Assembly (NCBI GenBank): GCA_033977485.1 | Contig: CM066994.1 | Span: forward strand, 85,250,871-85,314,870 | Source of the DNA: Hydrangea macrophylla | Taxonomy: Eukaryota > Streptophyta > Magnoliopsida > Cornales > Hydrangeaceae | DNA length: 64,000 nt | Reading direction: 5' to 3' | Shown: piece by piece, positions 24,824 through 34,300 of the stretch | How the letters are laid out: every line of letters begins with the position of its first letter | Position numbering within the stretch: the first letter of the stretch is position 1 | Notes under the pieces: model-generated | The model's database searches: none | Told to the model about the DNA's origin: nothing | Seen by the model: only the letters and a program-made list of their open reading frames with translations | Translations under genes and position numbers: made by a program

Positions 24824-27289
24824 TGTCACGCCCCGGAGTAGCATAAATAGAGAAAAATAAATTTCCTTTATGGGTCCATAGGGAATGACGGGTGAATAAC
24901 CGCGTTGTCATCTACTCAAACCAATAAACACCACGATAGGGAGGATGCTATTCATAGAACATATCTTATTAACATAATCAGAGGCTACAGCGGAAACTAT
25001 AAAAGGTATGAAAGCAACAGATGCCCAAGTACCAATTATAAAAGTCTACTAAAACTATTACAACAGCTGGCTTATAGTCTCAGGCCTATAACAATAATAA
25101 CAGCAGTACAACAGATAAAAACTAACTATTACAAGCAGCACGTCTTCTTCTCCAAGCCTTCAGCTCCAAGACCGGCAGAACATCAGTCTCTCATCCTCAA
25201 GTCCTGCGAAGCTCTAGACATTGGAATGTCCAGGGCATAAACGCCATCAGCTTTGAATACAAAGCTGAGTGAGTACATTAAACAACACTCCTCACCGCTA
25301 TTATTCAGCATCTTAAAATGCGGTTAATCTCTTAACAATGGCGTCACTCACGGACATAGCAAAGGTCTCATTAAACTGTATATGAATCAATAATAACAGA
25401 AATCATATTTAAGTGAAAACAATAATAACGATCATGGAATAAATATCTCATCACGTATTCACTAAATCCATGCATGTAACCCATGCAATCACCCATGCAT
25501 ATACCTTTACGTCGGGACGCTGAATCCACGACTGAACCATCATCATACTAAACATTCCCATATTCACATCCATATCCATGTTCTTATTCTCATCCGTATC
25601 CATACGTCGATCCCATAATACCAATCTGAAAACCATTCGTCGATACAGTAATGCCAATCGGAATCACCCGACTAGGCAATAGATCCCAAAATCCCTTGAT
25701 AGGGTTACCGGTCGTCTACACGGTACCACCTATCTGTAAACGATAGAACGGCACATCGGACGTCTTCAACGATGCGTATACCCTCACTGGTCGTCTACAC
25801 AGCTGAGGATACATTAGAGCACTAGCCGGACGTCTTCAACGGTACACTGGACGTCTTCAACAGTGCATACGCATCACTGGACGTCTTCAACAGTGAGAGG
25901 CGCACTAGGAACTCTAACCATCCCACGTCCACCCGACTCGTCAGCCGTTGATCCCACGGATCCCAAAGTACACATATCTCATTATTCCATATAAATCACA
26001 GTTCCCCTTTCTCATCATATCTTCTCATCTCTTCATATCAATATCCCATTCCTCATCAGATTCTCTTACCTCTTGACATCACTATCCCATGCATGCTGAC
26101 ACATGTTGTGAAATGCTCATATACTAAGTACAGGAAATACCACATGCTCTGTATTCAACATATCTACTCATTTCTGATTATTAACGTGCTGTCGTGTTCC
26201 GTTCTACTATTCAGTTTGACAATAACATATGGCAGTTACTTAACCATTAGAGCATCTCATATCGACAGTAAATAATAAACAGTTCATCTTGTAACATTAA
26301 CATAAACATCATATAAGGCTTACGTAGTATCATGTTGACTAAGCACATATCCAATATCACATATGGTACAGCCATTAACAGCTTGGGTACATTACAATCA
26401 GCTCATAACATATAATAATAGATAAACAACATTCTGCTCTTACTCAATCGATTGGAAATAATGTCAATCGATTGGACTTATGTCAATCGATTGGAATCAT
26501 GTCAATCGATTGAACTGATGTCAATCGATTGAACTAATGTCAATCGATTGGACTCTGTCTTCTTCCTCAAAACTGCTGGGTTTTATTACAAAACGTTGGG
26601 GTCTCATTTCCTCCTCATGCACGTTGTTATACACACATAAACATCACAAAACAAACCTCTTTGAGTGAGTTAATAAACTCACCTCTCTCCGGCGTTCCGT
26701 TGACGGCGTCCCGAGCTCCGCGACGGCGGCTATGGTGAGTTCTCTTTCCCTCTCTCTGTCTGTCTTTTCTTTCTGGTCTCCTCTCCTCTTCCTTCTTCTT
26801 CTTCTTCTCTTCTTCTTCTTCTTCTCTTCTTCTTCTTCAACCCGAGAGTGTGTGTGTGTGATATATATATACAATATATATATGTGTATATATATAAGAG
26901 AGTTTGTAGCTCTCTCTCCCAAGGCTGCCAAACTTGGCCCAAGGCCACAAATGAACAAGTATATATAAGGTTTAAGAGTGCCACACGTTCAAAGCTAAAG
27001 GAAAGAAGAAAATGTTTCTCAGCTTATGTCAATCGATTGAACTAATGTCAATCGATTGGCAACAGATATTTGTAGTCAATCGATTGAAGAAGATGGCAAT
27101 CGATTGATAAACTGCCACATCATGAATTCAGGTCGGTCTGATGGCAATCGATTGGGAACATGTCAATCGATTGGTATCCAAAAATGTCAATCGATTGAAA
27201 AGAATGTCAATCGATTGGAAACTCAAACTCACCAAAGACTAAGGAAAGTGCAAGGGATATATATATACCTGAAAATACAGGGTATTACA
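24824..27289 (-). repeat. 5' LTR of G
   Basis: 2466 bp, the partner of 19229-21713. It carries the same hairpin array, six rather than seven clustered CAATCGATTG units, and the second group at about 27030-27217. Confidence 0.95.
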
Positions 27290-27294
27290 GGTCT

Positions 27295-27822
27295 TTTTCT
27301 TCTTCTCCTTGCTTTCCCCCCTTCAATGGCTGAAATTTTAGTTGTATATTGTGTGTATATTAATTACCAACCCCTAAATTGAAGTAAAATAGGGTATATA
27401 TAGATTTTACACCAAGTTTTGGAAGCTTTCCTAACCCAATTCGCACTAAAACTGCTTTATTTTGCAATCTGGACGTAATTAGGCAGTTTCTTTTGCGTAG
27501 GAATCATCAGTAGAGTGAAATACGCAAGTTCCATTTTTATATAGGTCACGCGAGCGGGCCGCGCGAGCGTGATATTGGGACCTCGCACGAGCGGATCCCT
27601 AGAGCGATTTCTGGATCTTCGCGCGAGCGAGTTGCGCGCGCGATGTGGATTTTCTTGCTTCTTTTTCTATGCTTTTTCACCCTATTTAACTTGGTTTACT
27701 CGATTTCTTTTAAAACCTGTCAAAAAATAGAAAACGAAGTAAAAATATACAAAAACAGGATAAAAAAAGTACTAACAAACGTAAGTTAAGGCGTATAAAT
27801 AGGATTTGTTTTCTCCCGATCA
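27295..27822 (-). repeat. 5' LTR of B, outer part
   Basis: This is the continuation of 18431-19228 after G. It ends TTTTCTCCCGATCA at 27822, where PMD coding sequence begins. It has the CpG-dense patch (about 27545-27648) in a slightly more decayed form than the left LTR. Confidence 0.9.
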
Positions 27823-29397
27823 ATTACTTTAGGTGGTTGACCCGATTCTCAGTTCGGGATGTGCCTACTCATGTCCAGCGTCACTTTCGGGACCAGTTAG
27901 ACCAGATGAGGCCCGAGCAGGTAAATAATGTGCAGAGTTAAACCGTGATTTGCATTATTGTTCAAGATGGTAATTTTTTATATATTGTTTCATAGATGAT
28001 TTGGTAGCCGTATAGTGCTGAGCTAGTCAATTCGTTATCTCAGTACTGTCGGGCTGGGCAGGGCACATGGATGGCCAGATGTCCGTTGATCATGTACGCC
28101 GTGGTTGAGTGGCATCATCCTGACAGAGTGATGAGACAGTTCTGGATGAGGCAGCTAGTCCCAGAGCCATGTAACACTATGACGACATTACATCGCAACA
28201 TTACATCGCATTGATCGATGTGGTCATGTGAATACCAACTGGAGTCACTTTCATAGGGGGTATGTTGAGCTCTGGAACCATCGACTGCAGCATGTTATGG
28301 TAGGTATTCCAGATGCAGCTCAGATGCTTGCCTCAGATCCATATATGATATGGTATAGCCGGATTACACATAGATTGATTGGACCAGTTAGAGATCCACC
28401 GACTGTTGGCTTCCAGCCAGTCAGTACGATTCGCGGCGTTCTGGTGAGATGTTTTCCTTATCGTACAACATATCCATCTTGCACATAAAATAACTTCACT
28501 TAATTAAACTTCCCATTTTTTTCAAGAGGATGATATGACTCGTATGTATAAGGTTGCACGATCGGTGTTGGCTGGTATACAGCAGGCGGCCCTCATTCCG
28601 TCCCCTCCAGAGGTGATGGTGGCATTAGAGGAGATTCGTACTATTAGTGAGCATTCATTACAAGCTGTTCATGAGGACCGACGTTTAGACAGGCCTGTTC
28701 CATCTTCCACAGTATTCGTGCCCCCGTCTCAGAGCCTCAGCCTCAGCCTCAACCACAGCCTCAGCCTCAGCCACAGCCACAGCCACAACCTCAGACGCAT
28801 CCTCATCCTCAGGCGCATCCTCATTCTCAGCCTCAGCCTCAGTCTCAAGAGCAGATAGACCCATCTACACACTCTGAGTCTGAGCCACATACACCAAATG
28901 ATCAGGGTCCTACTGTGTATGCATATGATGATACGGCCAACGTGTATAGACCTTTCACTCCAGGGGGCTGTGAGTTCCGTATATCTCAGGTTCGTGACTT
29001 CTCCATCCCACAGTACACATATACAGATGCACCGTCATCATCTTCAATCCAGCCACCACATCCAGCTTCAGAGTTTGACTCGATCGTGGCGATGGTGGAG
29101 AGTTTGACGCAGGTAGAGGCGGAGGAGATGCAGGTGGAGGCGAGAGAGACGACTGGACATGATACCCCGATGGCAAAGACACAGGATGAGGGTTTGACAC
29201 AGGCCGAGTCTCAGCAACGACCTCCGGTACGTACAGTTTATGCTAGGGGTAGAGGTCGTCACGCCCGGAGAGGGGTATCGCAGGTCATCCAGTCACATAG
29301 GGAGGTTCAACTAGTGGAGGATCCACCACAGGAAGAGGGTAGGCCGAAGAGAACGAAGAAGGTTACGTTGTGTGGGACACATTATAAACAAAGATAG
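27823..29397 (+). pseudogene. Plant-mobile-domain (MAIN-like) gene, 3' part, broken
   Basis: Three exons can be read. The first (to 27920) gives FRWLTRFSVRDVPTHVQRHF and is followed by a GT-AG intron at 27921-27995. The second (27996-28443) gives WPY..., MYAVVEWHHPDRVMRQFWMR and 'HRGYVELWNHRLQH ... YMIWYSRITHRLIGP', followed by an intron at 28444-28528. The last starts DDMTRMYKVARSVLAG, has a Pro-Gln/His repeat region, and ends RTVYARGRGRHARRG ... RTKKVTLCGTHYKQR. This is the C-terminal half of the plant mobile domain family, nuclear proteins that often travel with transposons. Damage: TAG for Gln at 28005; a 13-bp tandem duplication at 28185-28210 that shifts the frame; a frameshift near 28730 in the repeat. 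The 5' half is absent beyond B. Confidence 0.85.
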
Positions 29398-29489
29398 TCC
29401 ATAGGATCCAGAACATTTTGTTTTTTGATGTATTATAAACAAATAATTGCACTTTTGTATATATATAATTTTGTGGTATTGTGTACATC

Positions 29490-29880
29490 TATATCTCTTC
29501 CACTATCTCTCTATATCTCTCCCCCTCACTCTCCCACTATCTCTATCTCCCTCAAACTCTCTCTATCCCACTCTCTCTATCTCTCCCACCTATCTCTCTA
29601 TCTCTCTCTTTCTATTTCTATCCCACTCTCTCAATCTCTCTCCCACCATCTCTCTCTCTATCCCACTATCTCTCTATATCTCTCCCACCTATCTCTCTCT
29701 ATCCCACTATCTCTCTATATCTCTCCACTCTCTCTCTATCTCTCTCCCACGCTCTCTCTATCCCACTCTATATTTATCCCACTATTTCTCTATATCTCTC
29801 CCACACACACTCTCTCTCTATCTTTCTCCCACTATCTCTCTATATCTCTCTTCCACTCTGTCCATCTCTCTCCCACTTTA
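29490..29880 (+). repeat. Pyrimidine-rich satellite (TCTCTCTATATCTCTCCCAC-type)
   Basis: About 390 bp of irregular ~18-24-bp units are built from TCTCTAT, CCCAC and CTCTC. All three forward frames stay open and give Ser/Leu/Tyr-rich nonsense proteins. These are not genes. Confidence 0.95.
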
Positions 29881-30004
29881 GTGGATTGATTATTTTGGAG
29901 TATTATGTTTGGTGGTTGAATTTTGAAAATAAAAATATGTTGGTGTTGGTCAATTGCAGTGCGCTGCTGCTAAAAATGGACTGCTGGAAAAAAGCTGCTG
30001 ATAA

Positions 30005-30112
30005 AGTCACTACTTCAAGTAGCGAATTTGGCCTTACACTAAAGTCGCTACTTCAAGTAGCGATTTTGAGTTGAACCCATTTGGTCTGAAGTCACAACTT
30101 CAACTAGCGACT
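30005..30112. repeat. Three palindromic units TCGCTACTT-C-AAGTAGCGA
   Basis: The middle copy (30045-30063) is a perfect 9-bp stem around one base. Copies at 30007-30025 and 30092-30110 have one or more changes. The flanking 'AAAGT ... TTT' words extend the similarity. No host element was identified. Confidence 0.8.
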
Positions 30113-30668
30113 TCTAGAAAAGTGATGGGTTTGGGAAAAAAAATTGAAACAGAGTCAGGGACATATTCCCCCCATTTTGAAACTTCGGGTAAAAAATTCC
30201 ATGAGTTTAGGATCTTGATGTGATGTTTTTTCCTTCTCTCCTAGGCTTCACTACTTCTAGCTAGTCAAGCCAACACTTTTATGAAATGATGAGCTCGTTA
30301 GCATCCCTTGGCTCTATAGTTTAACCAAAAAAGAGCATCTTCAACAGTCTAATTATTTTAATTTTTAAAATAAACTAGGTAGCTAAATCAAATTTTATGT
30401 GCTCGAATAGGCTAGCTATATTTCTAGTCATTTTAATATTTGGGTTTTTGACTAGACAAATTTATCTAGTCAAGAGTGACTTTTTATATTCTCTTTTTAA
30501 ATCTCAACCTTCGAATATATTATTATTTAATTAGCACAAATCTCAACCATAAATAATAAAACAAAGTAAAATGACTAGTTAAAATAAAGAGCACTGCTAA
30601 AATTGAATGTTAAATAGTGAATATCTAAAATAGTTATGAACTAAAATAGCTAATTATAAATAATTTTA
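30113..30668. other. AT-rich intergenic DNA
   Basis: No ORF or recognisable gene is present. AGAGCATCTTCAACAG at about 30332 is partly matched in reverse by TTGGATATGCTCT at 30887-30899. The pair could be the ends of a ~570-bp non-autonomous DNA transposon that hosts the 30669-30841 MITE, but no target duplication was found. Confidence 0.4.
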
Positions 30669-30841
30669 GGGTAATTCTTGGGGCACAATTTTCATACAAT
30701 TTTTACACAACCTCCTAAAAGATGCTTCTATTTCTCTCCTGTGTCACTGTAGGATACAGTGACATCATAAGAGAGAAACATATACATATTTTAAGAAGAT
30801 TGTGTATAATTTATATGAAAGTTATGTCCCAAAAATTACTC
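30669..30841. mobile_element. 173-bp MITE with 9-bp target duplication (Mutator type)
   Basis: Ends GGGTAATTCTTGGGGCAC and, reversed, GAGTAATTTTTGGGACAT continue as imperfect ~44-bp inverted repeats. The flanks are identical 9-mers, ATAATTTTA at 30660-30668 and 30842-30850. A 9-bp duplication points to a Mutator-like origin. No transposase is encoded. Confidence 0.85.
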
Positions 30842-31139
30842 ATAATTTTACTATTAGAGATGTTCTAACAAGATAGCGAACACAATTGGATATGCTCTAA
30901 ACCTTAATGGAGAAGAATAGACTGATTTTGAGCCAAAAAAAAAAAAAAAGAATAGACTGATCGTATTTTTTACAAATAAAGAAATAAGACAACAACTACC
31001 CCTTTAGAAAACAATTTCCATATATTCCAGCAAAAGACATCTATGCCATTCTAACATCTCTACAAACACTTATTATGCAAGGGCAATTTTGACATTATGT
31101 CATAATCAGAGAACCTGTGAGTAATAAGCCAAGAAGTTT

Positions 31140-31354
31140 CGCGCCTTGCACGTGACGAAGTTTCTATAGACATTCTCTCTTTCTCTCTCTCTATCTGAAC
31201 GACGAACGTGGACTTGGTCGAGTTACGCGTAACAACACGGAGTGACAGACAAGTCTGCGACTTCAAAATTGTCGTCTCCATCTGCATTTTCGGATCAAAA
31301 TTCAGGATTTTCATTCACCAATCCAAATCAAAGATCATAGTAACAAATCAAAAG
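31140..31354 (+). promoter_or_regulatory. Promoter and 5' UTR region of the aspartic protease gene
   Basis: A G-box CACGTG lies at 31149-31154 and a pyrimidine patch (TTCTCTCTTTCTCTCTCTC-like) at about 31172-31196, typical of plant core promoters. The transcription start was not determined and no clear TATA box was seen in the expected place. Confidence 0.45.
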
Positions 31355-34300
31355 ATGGGTGCGAATAAGAAAAAATCGCGATCGCTAATTTTGCTGTTTT
31401 GCTTATTCACTGCAACGTTTCAAGTTTTTTTCTCAGCCGCCAACCAGATTCAGACCAACATGAAGATGCAGACCCATTCGCCCAATCGTATTGGGTCCAC
31501 GTTCGTTTTTCGTGTTTACGGAGATGTTTATCCAAATGGGTATGAATTTGCTATTTTCGGGACAAATTTTTTTTTTAAAACTAATTTGTTCTTTTTTTTT
31601 TTTTTTTTTTGGTTTTGTAATCTATCAATGCATATACGTGCATAGATGTGGACGTAAATATATATTGGTATTTGTATTTGTTAACTGATTGAATTATTGG
31701 GATTTTCTGGGTTTTTTTTTTTTTGCATTTTCTTTGACCCATTTTCCCAATAAACAGTTTCATTTCAATTGCCTAAAATAACTTTAAGATCCATTCATTA
31801 CCCATGTAGAATCTTTGCAGTTTCCGCTAAAAAAATATATTTATCTTTGCAGTTTCATTGAAAAATTAAAACTGTAACTTAGTAGATAGCATGTATATGT
31901 AGTATGTAGTATGGGTGTGTGTGTGTGTGTGTATTTATTCGGAATAATCCTATGGATATTGGAAGAAGTAGAAGCAAAACACACAAACCATTGGTTTTTC
32001 CTTAAAATGGTTGATAGCTTAAAGACTCAAAACTGCCATTCTCAATGTCTCATGCTTCTCAGTGTTTCTATTATACACAATGATCCATTTTATTCCTTCA
32101 CTAATCCAACATTATTCTTATTTGAATTTTCAGCTATAATTATTTTGGGCTATTATAATTACTTTTAAGTAGCCATTTCTTCAAAGTTCATTCATGGCAA
32201 TTCACCACCGTATTACTCTTGACACGATTCGCGTGAAATACTGTCGAATGCCAGATGTATGGTTGTGGGCTTGCCATTAAGGGTTTCTTGTCCTGAATTT
32301 AGAATGATTTCCTCGAGATAATAAGAGAATGAGGACTTATTTACCTTCAAAATTCTTCATATGGGTATTTTCCTCCAAAGTTGATTTCCTGAATTTATTG
32401 CTAACAATTGTATTTCACGCCATTTCGTCCATGAAAATATTTGTCATTTTTACCAATCAAAATTTTGGAAGTTGTAGGAAAAACCTTGAAAAAAATTATG
32501 TTGTTATATTATGCAGGTTCTTCTATACTTCTGTGAGCTTAGGGAATCCGTTAAAGACCTATTTTCTCGATATTGATACTGGCAGTAAACTTACTTGGGT
32601 CCAATGTGCTGCTGCACCAAATGCCAAGTTATACAAGGTAAAATTTCCAATCCTTTTTCCTTGAAGCAAGAAAATTGAAGTGTGTCCTGTTTGGGAGTCT
32701 ATATGGTCGTACTGTCATGAATTTGTTCATTTAAGAAAATGAAAGACTTCATAAGGTTTCGTCATATGTAGTCATTCTTGGATATAAACTCACATGCTTA
32801 TTCAATACGATGGATTTCTTCTTCAAAATGTGAGTTATTAGCCTATTCAAATTCATGGAACATTCAAACAGGCATTACTGTCATCCATTCTCTCCTCATC
32901 TCTATCTCTGTGTGTGTTTGTGTATGTTGATGTATCGTGATTACCCACTGTTATGCATGTATGCAGGGCCCCAACAATCCATACAAACCGAACAACAATG
33001 CTGTGTACTGCAAAGACAGCTTATGTGCCTTTGTTGACAAACCATCCAGTGATCCATGCAAGTCCCCAAATGATCAATGTGACTATGAGGTTGAGTATGC
33101 CGACCATGGTTCATCTCTTGGTGTGCTAGTTAGAGACTCCTTTGCCTTCAAATCTACAAGTGGCTCTAGTTATACACCAACTCTGGCCTTTGGGTGGGTT
33201 ATTTGACCATTTCCATTCATGTGAATCAAGTTTAATTCACGAGTTGCTATAGCATATTTTATTTGTTAGTGCTTGATGTACATTGCTGGGTCCATTCTCA
33301 AGCAGCTTAAGCTTTTAGAGCAATTGATGACTTAACATTGTATCAGAGCCTTGTTTGTGTGAGGTCTTGAGTTTAAATCTTTGTCCTTGTTTTAGTTTGC
33401 ATATTGTACTTTTTTGTTTCTCTTTTTTGATGGAGTTTTGTTCATTGCTTCTCCACGTGCGAAAACGGGGTCGCACGTGAGGGAGGGTGGTAGAGTTTGA
33501 TATACATTGTTGGGCCCATACTAACAGCTTTAACCTTTAGGAGCAGTGGTGACTTGACATTTATTTTAGTAAACATCTGGACTCAGTTGCTCAAAGTTTT
33601 GGTTGCAGTCTGTCGCCTTAGGAATGATTTGAGGAGCATATTGGGAATTGTTTGACGTCGCTTAAGGCTCTGTTTGGTTTGGTTTTAAAGAGGGAAAAGG
33701 AGAAGGAAAGGACGACGATTTAGAAAACTTTTTTCGTGTAGAGTTTTTCTCCTTGCTTAATTAGCATTACAATTTACAAATGTAAAAACTATCAAAATAT
33801 GGAACGAATACAAGGAAACAGGAAGGGAAGTGGCTCAATAAATCCAACATTTTTTATTTTGTTTTACCCCTAGTTTCTTTTCCTTACTATTCTCCTCATT
33901 GATTATGCTTATAAACCAAACATCAATGTTTTCTTTTCTTTTCCCTTGCTAAATCCATAAACCAAACATAGCCTAAGAGAAGAAATCCAGCTTCCCTTAC
34001 TTGAGAAGAGAGAAAATTACTTACGACTTATGAGTTTCACTAACAATGCCGTACTTGCTCTTCTTTTCTTCCTTTAATACAAGTTGGACAAAGGCCCCAT
34101 TTGGGAAATCCATAGGCAATGGCAAAAAATCAGCGATTGCTAGAAGCAGAGGCATGTAATATTCTCTCTTCTAGCAATTGTTGTTTTTTCACGATTGTGC
34201 CATAAAATTAGAAAATCAAGGTTTTCCCAACAGTTTTGGGAACTGCGATTGGAGAATTAATCGCACAATTGTCTCTCCATGCAGTTCCCAAACAGGGCCA

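Larger units (their letters stand above)
19229..27289 (-). mobile_element. Element G: young gag-only element (TR-GAG)
   Basis: This is an 8.06-kb insertion in B's 5' LTR. It has ~2.47-kb LTRs (TGTCACGCCCCGG ... GGTATTACA in plus view), a perfect 5-bp target duplication, an initiator-Met PBS, a polypurine tract and a single intact gag. By eye the LTRs differ at about eleven substitutions plus one 19-bp repeat unit, so insertion is recent. The 3.1-kb interior has no protease, RT or integrase. LTR motifs (CAATCGATTG arrays, a CTCAGCTTT ... GCTGA.GGCGTTT block) match the LTR of chromovirus H, which suggests that G is a deletion derivative mobilised by H-type elements. Confidence 0.95.
19224..27294. 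other. 5-bp target site duplication of G (GGTCT)
   Basis: GGTCT at 19224-19228 and at 27290-27294 flank element G. The uninterrupted sequence (one GGTCT) is seen in B's other LTR near 12146, which acts as an empty site in the same window. Confidence 0.95.
11710..27822 (-). mobile_element. Element B: Athila-like gag-protease element, interrupted
   Basis: On the minus strand the order is: 5' LTR (27822-18431, split by G), PBS (18422-18405), gag (17921-16635), gag-PR linker and protease (16634-15361), 2.7 kb of non-coding DNA, polypurine tract, and 3' LTR (12661-11710, truncated). RT, RNase H and integrase are absent. Excluding G, the 5' LTR is ~1.33 kb. The 3' LTR keeps 952 bp and lacks the segment that matches 18431-18803. 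The right end inserts into a PMD gene; the left end is lost against element A, so the target duplication cannot be checked. Confidence 0.85.

Noticed and set aside
29425..30074. Three overlapping long forward ORFs (144-197 codons)
   Set aside because: They are translations of a TCTCTCTATCTCTCCCAC satellite in all frames. The Ser/Leu/Tyr repeats carry no coding signal.
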